A program made the translations under genes and the position numbers. The notes below the pieces were generated by a model that was given only the letters and a program-made list of their open reading frames with translations, was not told the DNA's origin and made no database searches. Shown here one piece after another: positions 10,813 through 22,151 of a stretch of 64,000 bases of DNA (position 1 is its first letter; the number at the start of each line of letters is the position of its first letter). The stretch is from NCBI GenBank assembly GCA_963921935.1, contig OY998175.1, positions 292,090,246 through 292,154,245 of the forward strand, written 5' to 3'. The stretch comes from Galeruca laticollis. Lineage: Eukaryota > Arthropoda > Insecta > Coleoptera > Chrysomelidae.

Positions 10813-13520
10813 GGGGAGGCCGGGGCCACAATTAACAAAAATTGCATATTTATTTGTAATTACGAAATTATTCAACATTAAGACGTGCGTCAATTGCTAC
10901 TTCAAATGTTTAGGTACCATGTTAATAACATAAATGAAAGATTGAATTATTGATGTCTTAAACATATAGTTTTATATCGAGAAAAGCGTTTGTTAATTCT
11001 TCCTTGTGGCTAAAACTAACAGCTCTGGGGCAAGTATTAACATGATGTTATACAAACTAATCCTATGAAAGAAAACGAACATGGGAATGACAATACTTTA
11101 TTACTGAAAAATATTTTATAAACTATAACTATAAACTAACTATTATAGACTCTATTGAGAATGAGAAAATCTATTCGTACTCATCGTCATCTGAATCATA
11201 ATTCAAGCAAATGAATGATGTGATATCACCCTTGATGCACCCAACTTGGGCCCATTCTTTACAAAAGATACATTGTATCCAATCACCAACTGATAAATCA
11301 TTCTTATACAACATACCACAAACAATGCAAAAACATTCATCCTCTTCGTCAGAATCATTGCTTTCGTTTAATATTCTTTTCTTTACCTTTTCTATTTCCC
11401 TTACCTCTTCCTTTTTCTTTTTTATTATCTTTGTTCTGTTTTCTTTCTTCCATTTTCCTCTTTTTCAGTTCTCTGATGTTTTGTTCTTCTTCCAACGCCT
11501 TTTTTTCCGGTGTATCTGTGAGAATGGCAGATTTTTTAGCCCGTTTACGGTTGGATGGAGCTTTTGGCAGAGGTCTTACAGTTTCAATTGAGAAATCACT
11601 AGAATCCTTCTGCAAACCCGATGGTCCAGCTACTGGCCCATTAAACACGTGCTAAGTAATTACAGTTGAGCTGTACAAATTTGGCATATCGTTCAGTAGT
11701 CTAGAATTAATTGAATGTGATGACCGATCTTGATTCGTCGGGTCCGGACGGTCCGTGACATATGATAGCGCAAAATCCGAATCTTGGAAGACTTCGTCGT
11801 TAAATGGCCAGAAACCAGATTTCCTGAATGCGTTTAACACATTCCTCGGATTCAATGCCAGAGGTAATGCATCTTTAACAATACCAGGGAGATCATATAT
11901 GGACATAGTTTTTCCGGGATTACTACTCATCCAAGAAGTTTGCGCTCTATTTAGATAATTTTTAAGTGGACCATAGACTCCAACATCAAGAGGCTGTAGG
12001 TGATGGGAGCAATAAGGTGGGAATGACAATAAAATAATGAATATTATTTTCCTTGGCTTTGTTAACCACTTCTATATTCAAATGTGAGCTGTGGTTGTCC
12101 AGTATGAGTAAGACGGGATCTTCTTTCGACGGCTTCACATGATGAATAAAATGATTAATGAATTTTCCAAACTCTTTTTGAGTCATCCAGCCCGATTGAT
12201 TTCCAACTCCTATGCATTCTGGTGGTCTATTCCTAACAAATATGTCATTGTAACCAATACGAGGAAATACAAACATACAGGGTATGGCATTGCCAATAGC
12301 ATTTGTATCTACTGCAAGTGTAACTAGTACACCTCGTTCAGCAGATATTACTGCACGGACCTGCTGTATGGTTTTTCCAGCAACAATCTTCTTCGGCTTT
12401 TGCACGGTTGTGATACCTAGAAAATTGTGATATTTATAAAAGTGTAAAGTAAAAACTGACATAAGATTAGTAGGGTAGCCAAGAAGACAGATACCAGTTT
12501 CGTCAACATTCCAGATTCGAGATGGTGGGAAGCTGTATCTTTCTAGCACGCTTCTGTATTTCTCAAAAAAGTTTTGAACTTTAATTCTTTTAAATGAAGT
12601 TGCTCTGCTTAAACAGGTGGCTTCAGGGCTTCGTATCGCCAACCTCGGATTTCTCTTCATGAAATTAGTGAACCAGTCATTATCGGCCATCTGGTTAACA
12701 TGCCAGGACTCTCAACATTGTAAAACTTAGCACATTGATATGCTAATCGCCTTACGTCTTCGGGTAGTAATCCGAAATAAATATTGGAGCACTTCAACAA
12801 ATATTCTGCTATAATTCCTTCTTGTGCAGCATTAAAAACTAAACGGGTTTTCTGGTAACCCACTGCTGCTTGTGCACTCGATTTCTTTTTTTCACGAAAT
12901 TATAGAGTTAAACGTGACAGAGCTCTAACTCTGTCGCGACTTCTCTATACTTTATCCATTATTTCCATCGCAGCCAACTCGTAGACCTCTAATGATTTAG
13001 TTCCTCTTGTAGTCTTTCTTTTATACGTTCTCATTCTGTAATAAAATGTAACGAAATTTTTTTTATAATTATCATACCCAGTCTATAACCTTGTTAATAC
13101 TAGCCCCCAAATTTGGGATAGGTATGAACACGTTAATTCGAACCCCGCTGATTTGTTAAGTTTAGCCCCAAAGGGCAAATACCATAAGAAAATATTTCTT
13201 GAAAAGTTAGTCAATTGAGCTACACAGCCTTATTAAGTATGAAACAGGCTTCTAGAAAGATGAAAAGCATAATAAGAACGCCGTATATTTTGAGCACAAA
13301 TCAAAAAATTTTAAGGTTGAAAGTGTTCGTTACCTGCGTAATGAATTGATACGGTACACATGTGTCTTGCAGGACGCGTAGAGCACAACTGAGCAATACC
13401 GAGTCATGTGGCGTGATCTAGATGGCGTTTTGAACCGCGTGCTGTAGGTTCAACTTGTATAGTTCTCAAGAATTTCTCTTGTTAATATTTACCCCTGTTA
13501 ATTGTTGCCCCAGCCTCCCC
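10813..13520 (-). mobile_element. pogo/Tigger-like transposon A
   Basis: TA dinucleotides flank both ends (10811-10812 and 13521-13522). The left end starts GGGGAGGCCGGGGCCACAAT and the right end is the complement of GGGGAGGCTGGGGCAACAAT, an approximately 25-bp inverted repeat with two mismatches. A minus-strand pogo-type transposase fills the interior. TA duplication, terminal repeat and transposase class agree. Confidence 0.92.
11171..13034 (-). pseudogene. pogo/Tigger (jerky-like) transposase, element A
   Basis: A DDE transposase read from ATG at 13034 (MRTYKRKTTRG, a psq-type helix-turn-helix start) to a stop at 11171. Motifs in order: the helix-turn-helix, the CENPB-like region (GYQKTRLVFNAAQEGI), IWNVDETGI (first Asp), LLILDNHSSHLN (second Asp), HHLQPLDVGVYGPLK (third Asp), AFRKSGFWPFN, a Lys/Glu-rich basic segment, and a C-terminal PHD-like finger (CIVCGMLY, then CIFCKEWAQVGC) ending in acidic residues. 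All three acidic catalytic residues are visible. Stops near 12930 and frameshifts near 12700, 12020 and 11370 break the frame. Confidence 0.9.
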
Positions 13521-13522
13521 TA

Positions 13523-14198
13523 CTCGTGAATTGCGCAACTTACCGCTTCGCGGTTCGTTGGGCAAACTTCACTCGTACCACAAAACGAGTCATTGTGACA
13601 CTTGTTTTAAAAATAACTAATTGTTTCTTGCTTTTTAATACCTGGCCACTAGAATTAATGTTCCTATTGTAGCCAGCAGAAGGCCACAACTATTCCAGAT
13701 TATTAAAAATCCTAATAGCAAACGAAATCGACAAGAAGTAAGTGCTAAAAACAAAAAGAAACTTTGGAACATACAGGCACTAGCGATTTGTCGATAATTG
13801 ATGACAAGATACCAGCGCAGCAACAATACTTGAAGGATAGCTGAATACATGTACGCAAAATGAGGAAAACAATCTGACAGTAAAATACGTCAACGCTCTT
13901 TCCAAAATAGTTACATTTTGTCAATAGCTCCTCTCCCACGTCATTTGTCGAATGGTATCTTTTCTACACAAACCTTTGCTCGCTTATAGCTGCTAAATAT
14001 AGCGAATTTATATGCTCAATACAATTATTAAAACCTGATATAATCCTTCTCGGTGGAACATGGTTGGAACTCTCAATTCCAGACTCTCTTATTGATATTA
14101 CTGGGTATACTATTTACAGATCTGATAAGGAAAACCGCGCTAGTGGTATTTGCATATATTTTAGTAACTAGTCGAACTCTATAACATTGCCGGATATT
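13523..14198. other. unassigned DNA with a possible MITE end
   Basis: A compact region (about 13530-13610) has an internal hairpin (ACCGCTTCGCGGT) and ends TCATTGTGACACTTGT, nearly the inverse of ACTTGTGTCACAATGA at 10784-10799 on the other side of transposon A. The remaining short frames lack motifs. Confidence 0.4.
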
Positions 14199-15377
14199 AC
14201 TTTTCCCCCCCACCTATCTAATATGCGAGAAAACTATTAGTTTACCCAAAAAAAATTTGAATTTTGAAAAAAATGTTTTAGTTGTTTTCACGTTTCCCAT
14301 CAGAAACAACGCAAAAAAATGGTTTTTAGAAAAAAAATCCTGTGTGTGTATCGTCGTCGTCGTCGTTTTCGTCGGCCACTTTTCGTTACATGTCTTGTTA
14401 GCACGATGCAGCCTCCGTAGTGCAACAAGACACCAATTTTATAATTGAATATTGTTCAGGACATCTCACAGATGAACCCTATTGATTTTAAGCTCACCAG
14501 AGCCAGTACAGAGACTGCTATGGTACTCGAAATACATTTTGGTCATTTTTAGAGAAATTTCAGTTTGTTAGCACGATACAGCCTCCGGAGTGCAACAAGT
14601 CACCAATTTTATGATTGAATATTCTTCACAACATTCTACAGATAAACCCTATATATTTCCAGCTCACCAGAGCCAGTACAACAGGTGCTATAGTACTTCA
14701 AGTACGCCATTTTTGTAATTTTTTGAGAAATTTCAGGTTGTTAACACGATACAGTCCACGGAGTATATACAAGTGACCAATTTTATGATTGGATATCATT
14801 CAGGGCGTCTGAATTATGACTCGAGTTGACATTCAGCTTACTTAAGCCAGTATACGAGTACTATGGTACTTGAAGTACCAAATTTTTGTGATTTTTGGAG
14901 AATTTTCAGTTTGTTACCATGATACAGCCTCCATAGTGTATAAAAATTACTTTTATGATTGAATATTATTCAGGACGTCCCATTGATAAAGCTTGTTGAT
15001 TCTTAGCTCACCAGAGCTAGTGCAACGGCTGCTATGGTACCTGAAGTGCCACATTTTTGGTCCATTTTGGAGAAATTTCGGTTTGTTAGTACGATACAGC
15101 CTCCGGAGTGTATACAAGTGACCAATTTTATAATTGAATATTTTTCAAGGTGCCTCACAGATGTACCCTATTGATTTTCAGCTGACTAGAGTGAGTACAG
15201 CCGGTCCTATAAATCTGGATATACTACATTTTTGGTTACTTTTGGTACAATTTCGCTTTGTTAGCACGATACATCCCCCGAAGTGTATACAAGTGACCAA
15301 TTTTATGAAAGAATATTGTTCAGGGCACAGATGCAGAAAAGTAAGTTTTAACCGTTAAAACCGTTTATTTTTTGTAG
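14199..15377 (+). mobile_element. satellite-bearing terminal-repeat element, copy 1
   Basis: The left part (ACTTTTCC, then CCTATCTAATATGCGAGAAA and a CGT-triplet run) matches, inverted, the ends near 61421 and 63104. The right part ends AGAAAAGT at 15342, followed by a conserved tail (CCGTTTATTTTT, to about 15377) that is also present next to copy 2. Between them lies an array of ~172-bp units. There is no coding capacity. The class is uncertain: a non-autonomous TIR element or a Helitron-like element with a tandem core would both fit. Confidence 0.75.
14396..15342. repeat. tandem array of ~172-bp satellite units
   Basis: The landmark GCACGATACAGCCTCC or a variant starts at 14401, 14571, 14744, 14916, 15089 and 15264, giving spacings of 170-175 bp. 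Each unit also contains CAAGTGACCAATTTTATGAT and AGCTCACCAGAGCCAGTAC. Units differ by many substitutions, so the array is old. Confidence 0.93.
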
Positions 15378-15704
15378 GATGCTATAGTACCGCCACCTAG
15401 GCATATTGTCATAGCCGTTGGGCTGTCTTTTTTAGTGGCTCAGTGGTTTCTCTACTTCCCCTAATAGGAGTTCGGGAGCTCTGGACCTGTAAGCGGATTT
15501 CTCCTTGTCGCCTTTATCATGACGTTCGTTATAATTGTTTGCATTGCTTCCCAGTTCCTTTTGTTTGCAATCATTGTCTCCTATGAGGTTGTTTGGTGGA
15601 CTCGCAGTCCAGTTTTGGCGTGTTCTAGTGTCGATTTGTTGAGAATATATGAAATTGTCTGTGTCGTCATTTCCAAATCTTTATGCATATGTACGGACCG
15701 GAAT
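15378..15704. other. unassigned spacer
   Basis: No motif-bearing frame. The region lies between the satellite element and the MULE end. Confidence 0.4.
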
Positions 15705-16000
15705 ACGGACGTTTCTCCTCCGCCGCTTCGCACCCGATCATTTCACCTCCGCCGTTCCACCTCGGAATCATTTCAACCCCGAACCGTTTCGTCCTCGAAG
15801 TTTTACCTCTAGCTTTAGCCAGCTTCAGCTGTTTCCAGTTGCACCACGAGGAGGTAGCTAGTAGGATTTTTGCAACCGTCTCTTTTTTTATTTTAAATTT
15901 TTTTGTGCCTTATTTTAATTTTAGGACTTTTTAGTAGATAGTTATGTACATATGAAGGAAAAGAAATCTTTTAACATTCCGACGTGAAACTTAAACAAAT

Positions 16001-17083
16001 TCAACATTCAAAGTTGTACCCAATCCCTCGCAAGTAATCAGTAACTTGACGATTTTCAAAATCTTTAACGACTCTTTTCACACGAGCTGATATTGCGAAA
16101 TGCATTTTATTTCTTAGATTTCCTTTATTTCCAACAATTAGTTGTGTTATTTAATAGTTATGAATACCTTGCTACTTCTGCAAAAATTCAATGAAAGGGA
16201 AACCATTTGGAAATTGCGATCCACATGTTTGCTGAAAACCGCGTTGCCAACCTTCCACGTCATTATTTGCGCGATGTTTGTCGTTAAGAGTGCGCTGACA
16301 TTCCAAAGTTGAGTTGGAAAATTGAGAATTTGACGTCCGCGACGTAGTCTTCGATCAATGTCTACATATTAGAAGTAATTGAATACGGGTGTAACCTCTT
16401 TCAGCTAATTCGGCCAATGCATCGTTTATGTTTTCTTCCGGAATAAATGCCAAAGCGAAAATCATTCTGATCCACCGAGCAAACTTGGGATCATTTTCGT
16501 ACCGAGCATTGAGATCTTCAGTTTGAAGTTTTCTCTAGACGGAATGGCACAAATGACAAAAACATCCCGTCTTAAAAATACCTGGAAATTTGAATTCAAA
16601 AGCTTGACAGCAGCGAGTTGAGAAGACCAGCATCATTCCTGTTATAAGTTGATCATCAGAAACTGTTGCACTTGACAATTAATCACAATTTCAGTAAACT
16701 CTCCAGAAATCACCAATTCCTGTATATTTCTTGATCTAGTCTGGTTCAACAAATATTTTCTTGTATCGTCTTGGCACAGTCCTTTATCGTTGCAACCAAA
16801 CGAATAGCTGCAGGCATGACCGCTTGTGCTGAATGATTATGAGGAGTACCGATTTTCATAACTTCGCCATCTACGCCGTCTGTCCATACTCATCCCTTGC
16901 ATCTTGATCGATGTTCGCGGACCCATATCCCATGTTTTTAATGTTTTTGGAGAAAACGTAAATGTGGTTTTCGTGAACAAGTTTTCGCTTGTTTCGCTTG
17001 TAAAAAACACACTCCGCCATTCGTAGAAACATCGATCTTAACTGAACTAGTCGTAGTGAAACACACAGTAGGAAACTTGGCAA
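16001..17083 (-). pseudogene. MULE transposase with FLYWCH finger
   Basis: Near 17010-16860 the minus strand reads NKRKLVHENHIYVFSKN and DGVDGEVMKIGTPHNHSAQA, the first and last parts of a FLYWCH zinc finger. Farther on, the MULE hallmarks appear: CFCHLCHSV (with an in-frame TAG where the family has Trp), ARYENDPKFARWIRMIFALA and ANNDVEGWQRGF. It ends GIGYNFEC and a TGA at 16001. The middle (about 16630-16800) has stops and frameshifts. It would have been the DNA-binding transposase of the surrounding element. I am confident of the family and sure that it is dead. Confidence 0.82.
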
Positions 17084-17163
17084 TATAATGGATTTTAAAA
17101 TAAAGGATAAAATTCAATTATAATGATAATAGTGAAAGTTAAAATTATTCCTGATATTAAGCA

Positions 17164-17388
17164 AACGAAGATATTTGAGACAAAAATGGGTAGCGTACCT
17201 GCAGGGGTTAATTAGTTAACTACCTAATTGCGGTAAATATTCCACAACAATGTTGTCAGAGTTGCATTACATATAGGGATTTATTGAAATATTTATATGG
17301 GATTACAACATTTAGGTAGTAACCTAATAATAATCCCTGCAGGTACTCTACCCATTTTTTGTTTCGAATATCTTCGTTCACATAATCT
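17164..17388. repeat. foldback MITE
   Basis: About 60-bp inverted arms: AACGAAGATATTTGAGACAA on the left pairs with the complement of the right end (TTGTTTCGAATATCTTCGTT). Both contain the words GGGTAG and GTACCTGCAGGG. The element lies between the MULE coding region and its right end. Confidence 0.85.
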
Positions 17389-17869
17389 TATTAGGTAGAA
17401 TTAAAATTGGAAACAGAATAGTACTCTCCTTATATTTTAGGATGTCATTAAGCCGATTTGGGAAATTTACTTTACTTAAAAGCTATTGCTTCGGTAAAAA
17501 TGTAAAATGCTCGGATATTATAAATTTTGATACAATCCGCAATATATTTGATGACTCTATTGTGCAGAAACATAGTAAAATATATAATATTTCCACTTCC
17601 TAGGGAACCAAGCGGTTTGGGGGCAAAACTTTTCGGTCGCGAAACGGCTGGGGGTGAACCGACTGGGGGCGAAAGGAGGGAGGCGAAATGTCCGTAAGCC
17701 ACTGGGAACACCCCATGTGCTGACAAAACTTGGCTTAGGAAGTAGTCAGTTGTTCGTCACTCCCTTATATTTGCTTCTCTCGCTCTGCGTTTTTCTATGC
17801 TTCAGTTGTCTTCGATGTTTTCATATATGTAGCTGTTATTAACTGTAGTGCCGCTCCCGAGGTCGTTAT

Positions 17870-18176
17870 GAAGGCTGAAACTACCCGCAAGACTATGTGT
17901 TTCTGGGATGGTCCTTGATTTCTTAGTGCCAACAGCCTTCTTCCACACTGGTGCCCCGTAAAACCGCTGTTTTGTAGCTATTTGGCCCACCACGTTCAGG
18001 AGACCTCTGATCAATTTTGAAATTTTCCCGTCTGCTTGTTTTATAGTCCCAATATGCTTTCTAAAATTAAATCGGGTATCCACTAGGATTCCTAAGTATA
18101 TGATTGTTTTATTGGGAGCTATTGTCGTATATTGATGCTCTTCTCGTAAACATTTATGGCCCCAACCCTTTACCAA
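17870..18176 (-). pseudogene. LINE reverse-transcriptase C-terminal fragment (R1-like)
   Basis: The minus strand reads KTIIYLGILVDTRFNFRKHI, then KADGKISKL-type sequence and FYGAPVWKKA, the thumb-proximal region of R1/jockey-type RTs. No catalytic box is present. Both ends are truncated. Confidence 0.7.
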
Positions 18177-18984
18177 CAGAAATATTGTTAATTATCTAAG
18201 GTAAACTAATTTTAAGCCAGAGAAAATTTAATTTCCATAGATAAGTAATTGCTACTTACCAAGTGATAATTAGCAGAAATGTTAACATACCTACAATCAA
18301 CTGTTACGCAACGTGTTGAAATCATGAATGACAAATAAAAGTGAGTTCAGGTTATAATATAATACACACATAATCCGGTCACATATTTGTGATTAGCTAT
18401 TTCAAAAAGCTTTTGAATTATATGTTAACCTGTAAGTGGGCGGCCGGATTTAGTGATGTGGCTACAAAAGGGACATTTACCCTACATAAAGCTAGATGTA
18501 TATAAAGGGTCTAAAGTTGGGATTATACAGCAAATAAAATAAAGTAGCATAAAATAAAGTAGAAAGGATTAATGGAAATTTGTTCGGTATACACATACAA
18601 ATAAAATAAGGAATATTGGATCGTCAATACAAATTGATATTTGTCTCTATAAAGAACAAGGTTTCAGTTGGGTTAATTATTTAACAATAATAAAATAAAA
18701 AGTATGGATCTAGGAATTTGCAAATACACCAGTATCTATTTTACGTAATTTTATCTCCAACAAACCACAAAAATTGTTAAAAGTATGGTTATGTGTACCA
18801 AACATGAAATAATCGATAATCTCACGAGTGGAAACATCCATTTTCAGATAAAACGTTAAAACTTGGTGAACTTTATTATTTAATTTTATCTGCGATAAGA
18901 TGAATTTTTATATTTTAATTGTTATTTTGATTTAGGTTACTTTATTTACTGTATAAAGCCAACTTAACAATCGAAAAAAACCGA
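18177..18984. other. AT-rich DNA, nothing recognised
   Basis: No open frame with a motif and no clear repeat. Confidence 0.4.
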
Positions 18985-19039
18985 GTGATCGTTGTCTGCA
19001 TAAATTCATGCAAACAAATCAGATTGTTTCTCTTCTACT

Positions 19040-19180
19040 TGTCCTTAAATAACATCCCGAATATCGATACGATTCAGTTAAATACACAAGCGTTTCCCTT
19101 TTGTAAATCAATAAAATATTTGGGAATAATAGTTGATAGGAAGCTAACCTGGAAACCCCATATCGAACATATACTTGTCC
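19040..19180 (+). pseudogene. small LINE reverse-transcriptase fragment
   Basis: FCKSIKYLGIIVDRKLTWKP is the conserved segment after the catalytic core of jockey/CR1-type RTs. Only about 45 codons are recognisable. Confidence 0.65.
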
Positions 19181-19379
19181 TTGAATTTTTTTGGGTAGGT
19201 GTTAAGCTATCGCATGGACCTTAATTGGGCACTCTACGAAAACAGCTGATTGAATTCAATATGACCGTCAGAGGAAAAACAAAAAGTTTCATTGTGTCAT
19301 ACAACGTTGGTTGTTTCTCGATTTTTGCTAAGAATCATTAGTTTGTGCAATGTTTTCTTTTTTCAATTGAGTTATCACC

Positions 19380-19679
19380 ATGAGTGGGTATTTCAAAGGA
19401 ATATCAACGGAGGATCCTGAAGTGGCGAACCAGTATAATCAAAAGTTAAATGTTATTGGTAAAGTGAACCTAGACCCTTTCACTTTAAATAGTGAAGACG
19501 TCTCCACGGATGTGACGAAATTTCCTCCAACGACCAATATGGACATTGTTGCTTATCTTGTCCTTACTAGAAGATTGTTTTGTACCACATATGCATATTT
19601 TTATCCAATTCAACAACAGATGCATGTGACAAAGACATTTTTTGTAATCTGGAGTGCTAAAGAACGATTTATAGAGTGA
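19380..19679 (+). pseudogene. fragment of a YqaJ-nuclease-associated transposon protein
   Basis: A 99-codon frame starts MSGYFKGIST. TKFPPTTNMDIVAYLVLT resembles the PP-x(3)-D-IV-x-YLV segment found upstream of YqaJ-type nuclease domains in many animal repeat-encoded proteins. The nuclease itself is absent. The family link is from memory of the motif, so it is tentative. Confidence 0.4.
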
Positions 19680-19898
19680 ATATTATTTAATGAAAATTTT
19701 TAGGATTAGGAATCTCTGAAAAGTTTACTGTTTCATAAAAATGTCATTATGCCTGAACTCTGTAGTAAGTAGTAAGGTAGATATAGGGAATATGCCCATG
19801 CCAAGAAAAAAAATTAAGAAAAAAATAAAAAAAAAGACGCTAATTCTGGTTTGTGTGGAAGTTATTCTGTTATACCAATGTGTTCATCCTAAATATTA

Positions 19899-19901
<3 letters not shown>

Positions 19902-19951
<50 letters not shown>
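19902..19951. repeat. (TA)n microsatellite
   Basis: Fifty bases of TA inside the left end of transposon B. Confidence 0.97.
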
Positions 19952-19953
<2 letters not shown>

Positions 19954-20227
19954 CTTATGTATATGTTGTATAATTATTTGTATAAATTGACGTCTCTGGG
20001 CATATTACCAGCCTATGTTGGTAATAAGCGCAGTCCTGTAAAATTAGAGAAACATTTATTTTGCTTTAATATTCTTGAAATAAAAATTGAAATCATGTTA
20101 TATATTTTATTGATAATAAACAAACAAAAATGTTTTCCTGAGAAATATAAAAAATCTAAACGTTATCTTACTTAAAAAAATTTAAAAGAACTTTGATAAA
20201 ATATAAATTCAAATATTAATAAAATGT

Positions 20228-22151
20228 TTAATGACAGTCCGGGCAGATAAAAACTATTTGTCACTTTTCGTAAGTCCAACACATTCTTCATGCACATAAG
20301 TGGCACACACTGAGCATAGCCTCATGTCTTTTTTTACATCTTCTTGACAAAGTTTACAGTACCAAGACTCCTTACTTTGTCTTGGTTTTACTGCCGCATT
20401 TTTTGAAGTAGTTTTTTTTGTAACCCTTTTTTCTTTAAAAACTGCTTTTTTAACTACCAATGCTTTACTGTTAATAGCCTTTCTTCTGTTTGTTTTTTTA
20501 CGTCATCTTTGTATGGTGTCTCTAGCATTTCAGTGAAACTTATCTCTTCATCTTCTGATTCTTTATCTTTAATATTTCCGTTCTTTATATTTTCTTGTTT
20601 CTTGGTAATTTCGGCATTTTGGGTAATGTCCAAATTTAGTTTTGTTGTTTCCACTTTGGCTGGTTTAATGTTTTTATCTTCCGCTCTTTTCTCTTCTCCT
20701 GAAGAAAACATTTCTGATAATGTGTCACTGTACAGAGATATTTCGTCTTCTGAAGAGCCACTTGAAGATGTCCACTCGTCCTTCTTCTTATTATGTTTTT
20801 GTCTAGGTTTGAAAGATTTTTGGCTATGGGTAATTTTTGAAGGGGGAGTATTTTCAGTAGAACTTTGGAAAGTCTTATTTGACATCCAGAGGGTCCCGGT
20901 TCTGGAAAAAATTCTCTTTGTTGTTGGTTTTCCTGAAAATCTGGTGGGGGGAATTCTCTTTCGGTTAAAATGCTGGGGGCAAAAGCTTCTTCAGTAATTT
21001 CTTGGGGATTAAATGGATATATGCCTGTGGAAGAAGAACCGGATGTGATGTTTTGGGGCGTAACTGCTTTGTCCCAAACAATAGAAAAAATTTCTCCAAA
21101 TCTTTGTTTTGTTATGCAACTATTCTTGTGTCGAGTCCATTACAAAAGGACCTGCTCGTCCCAATAATACTCAAATGACTTGAACACTGCTTTATCCATC
21201 GGTTGAAGTTCATGTGTCGTATTACTGGGAAGACAGAAGAGCGTAATGTCATGAGTTTCGGCAGTGTCTACGATGGATGTATCCAAATGGCAAGATGCGC
21301 CGTCAAAAATAAACATTTGCCAGGAGGTTTATATCTTGCCAGATGATTTATCCAGGTATTAAATGTCCCGATCGTCATAATGGCCTTTGGTGTCATAAGA
21401 GTTAAAGTCCCTGCGGGTAGATTATCACACCATTCTGGTTTTAGTCTCTGACCTTTTAAAAGAATTGCAGGTGGAATTCGTCCCCCAATCGCAGACCCAC
21501 AACTAACAATCGTCACATTTTCGGCGTGCTCTGGTGCCACTAGGTGCACCCTTTTGCTCCCTTTTTAGCCAAGACAGATTGTTGATGGTGGAGCATCAAC
21601 CTACACCCCTTTTCATCTACATTAAATATTCTTTCAGGTTTGTCCATGAAATCTAATTCCAATAGAACAGCCTTAAGTTTATTAAAATAATCACTTACAA
21701 TACTTTTATTAAGTTTTTGGGCCCGCGCCGGATTCATATTCTGGGCTCGCCTAGGAGAAATGCCCGGGTGTCTTCTTAAAAATGCCTTTAACCAATATCG
21801 TCCAGCTACTCGTTTTTCTCGTGAGAATAAATGAGGAATATGATTTTTTTCGCAATAATTGTAAACGCACCTTTTGACAATTCCTTTTCTCATAGGGTAG
21901 CCTACCTCAGCCAGTCTGATAATACGTCTTACCAGTTCATTCTATTGGTCATCTGTGAGTATAGTTTTCCTACCTAGTCGCTGCTTTCTATTGACACCTT
22001 TTTCTATGTAACGATTAAGGGTTCTCCTTGATATACGAAATTCTTTCGCTGCTGAGTTCTTTGACTGACCATTTGCAACAGAATTTAGTGCTCGCTGAAG
22101 ATTTTCTTCTGTCCATTGAGATCTTTGGCCTTTAGATTTATAAGGTGACAT
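20228..22151 (-). pseudogene. pogo/Tigger (jerky-like) transposase, element B
   Basis: It starts at 22151 (MSPYKSKGQRSQWTEE) with a psq helix-turn-helix (SAAKEFRISRRTLNRYI). A TAG near 21940 interrupts LTDDQ-NELVRRIIRLAEVGYP. Next come the CENPB-like region, RIFNVDEKGC (first Asp), FIFDGASCHLD (second Asp), THELQPMDKAVF (third Asp), TGIYPFNP, a Ser/Glu-rich linker, and a C-terminal PHD-like finger (WYCKLCQ, CSVCATYVHEEC, FICPDCH) ending at 20228. Frameshifts occur near 21548, 21330, 21130, 20880, 20457 and 20250. The catalytic triad is visible although the frame is ruined. Confidence 0.9.

Larger units (their letters stand above)
15705..17695 (-). mobile_element. MULE transposon (FLYWCH type) with minisatellite-like ends
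   Basis: The left end begins ACGGACGTTTCTCCTCC and the right end, inverted, begins ACGGACATTTCGCCTCC. Both continue into degenerate repeats of the form TTTCGCCCCC for 100-150 bp. A MULE-type transposase lies between on the minus strand. Boundaries rest on this degenerate inverted similarity; no target-site duplication is evident. Confidence 0.65.

Noticed and set aside
11211..11655. Phe/Ser-rich plus-strand frames
   Set aside because: Antisense shadows of the Lys/Glu-rich tail of transposase A.
14257..14448. Val-rich frame over the CGT-triplet run
   Set aside because: Translation of a microsatellite within the satellite-bearing element; the same run recurs antisense at 61.3 and 62.9 kb.
14396..15342. 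CRISPR-like array
   Set aside because: The whole unit repeats, with no unique spacers, and the setting is eukaryotic; it is a satellite array.
15519..15934. Overlapping Pro/Ser-rich plus-strand frames
   Set aside because: They arise from the degenerate TTTCGCCCCC repeats of the MULE end and overlap in all three frames.
17472..17726. Minus-strand frame MSAHGVFPVAYGHFASLL
   Set aside because: Same repeat-driven artefact at the other MULE end.
20509..21167. Hydrophobic plus-strand frames that look like membrane proteins
   Set aside because: Antisense shadows of transposase B.
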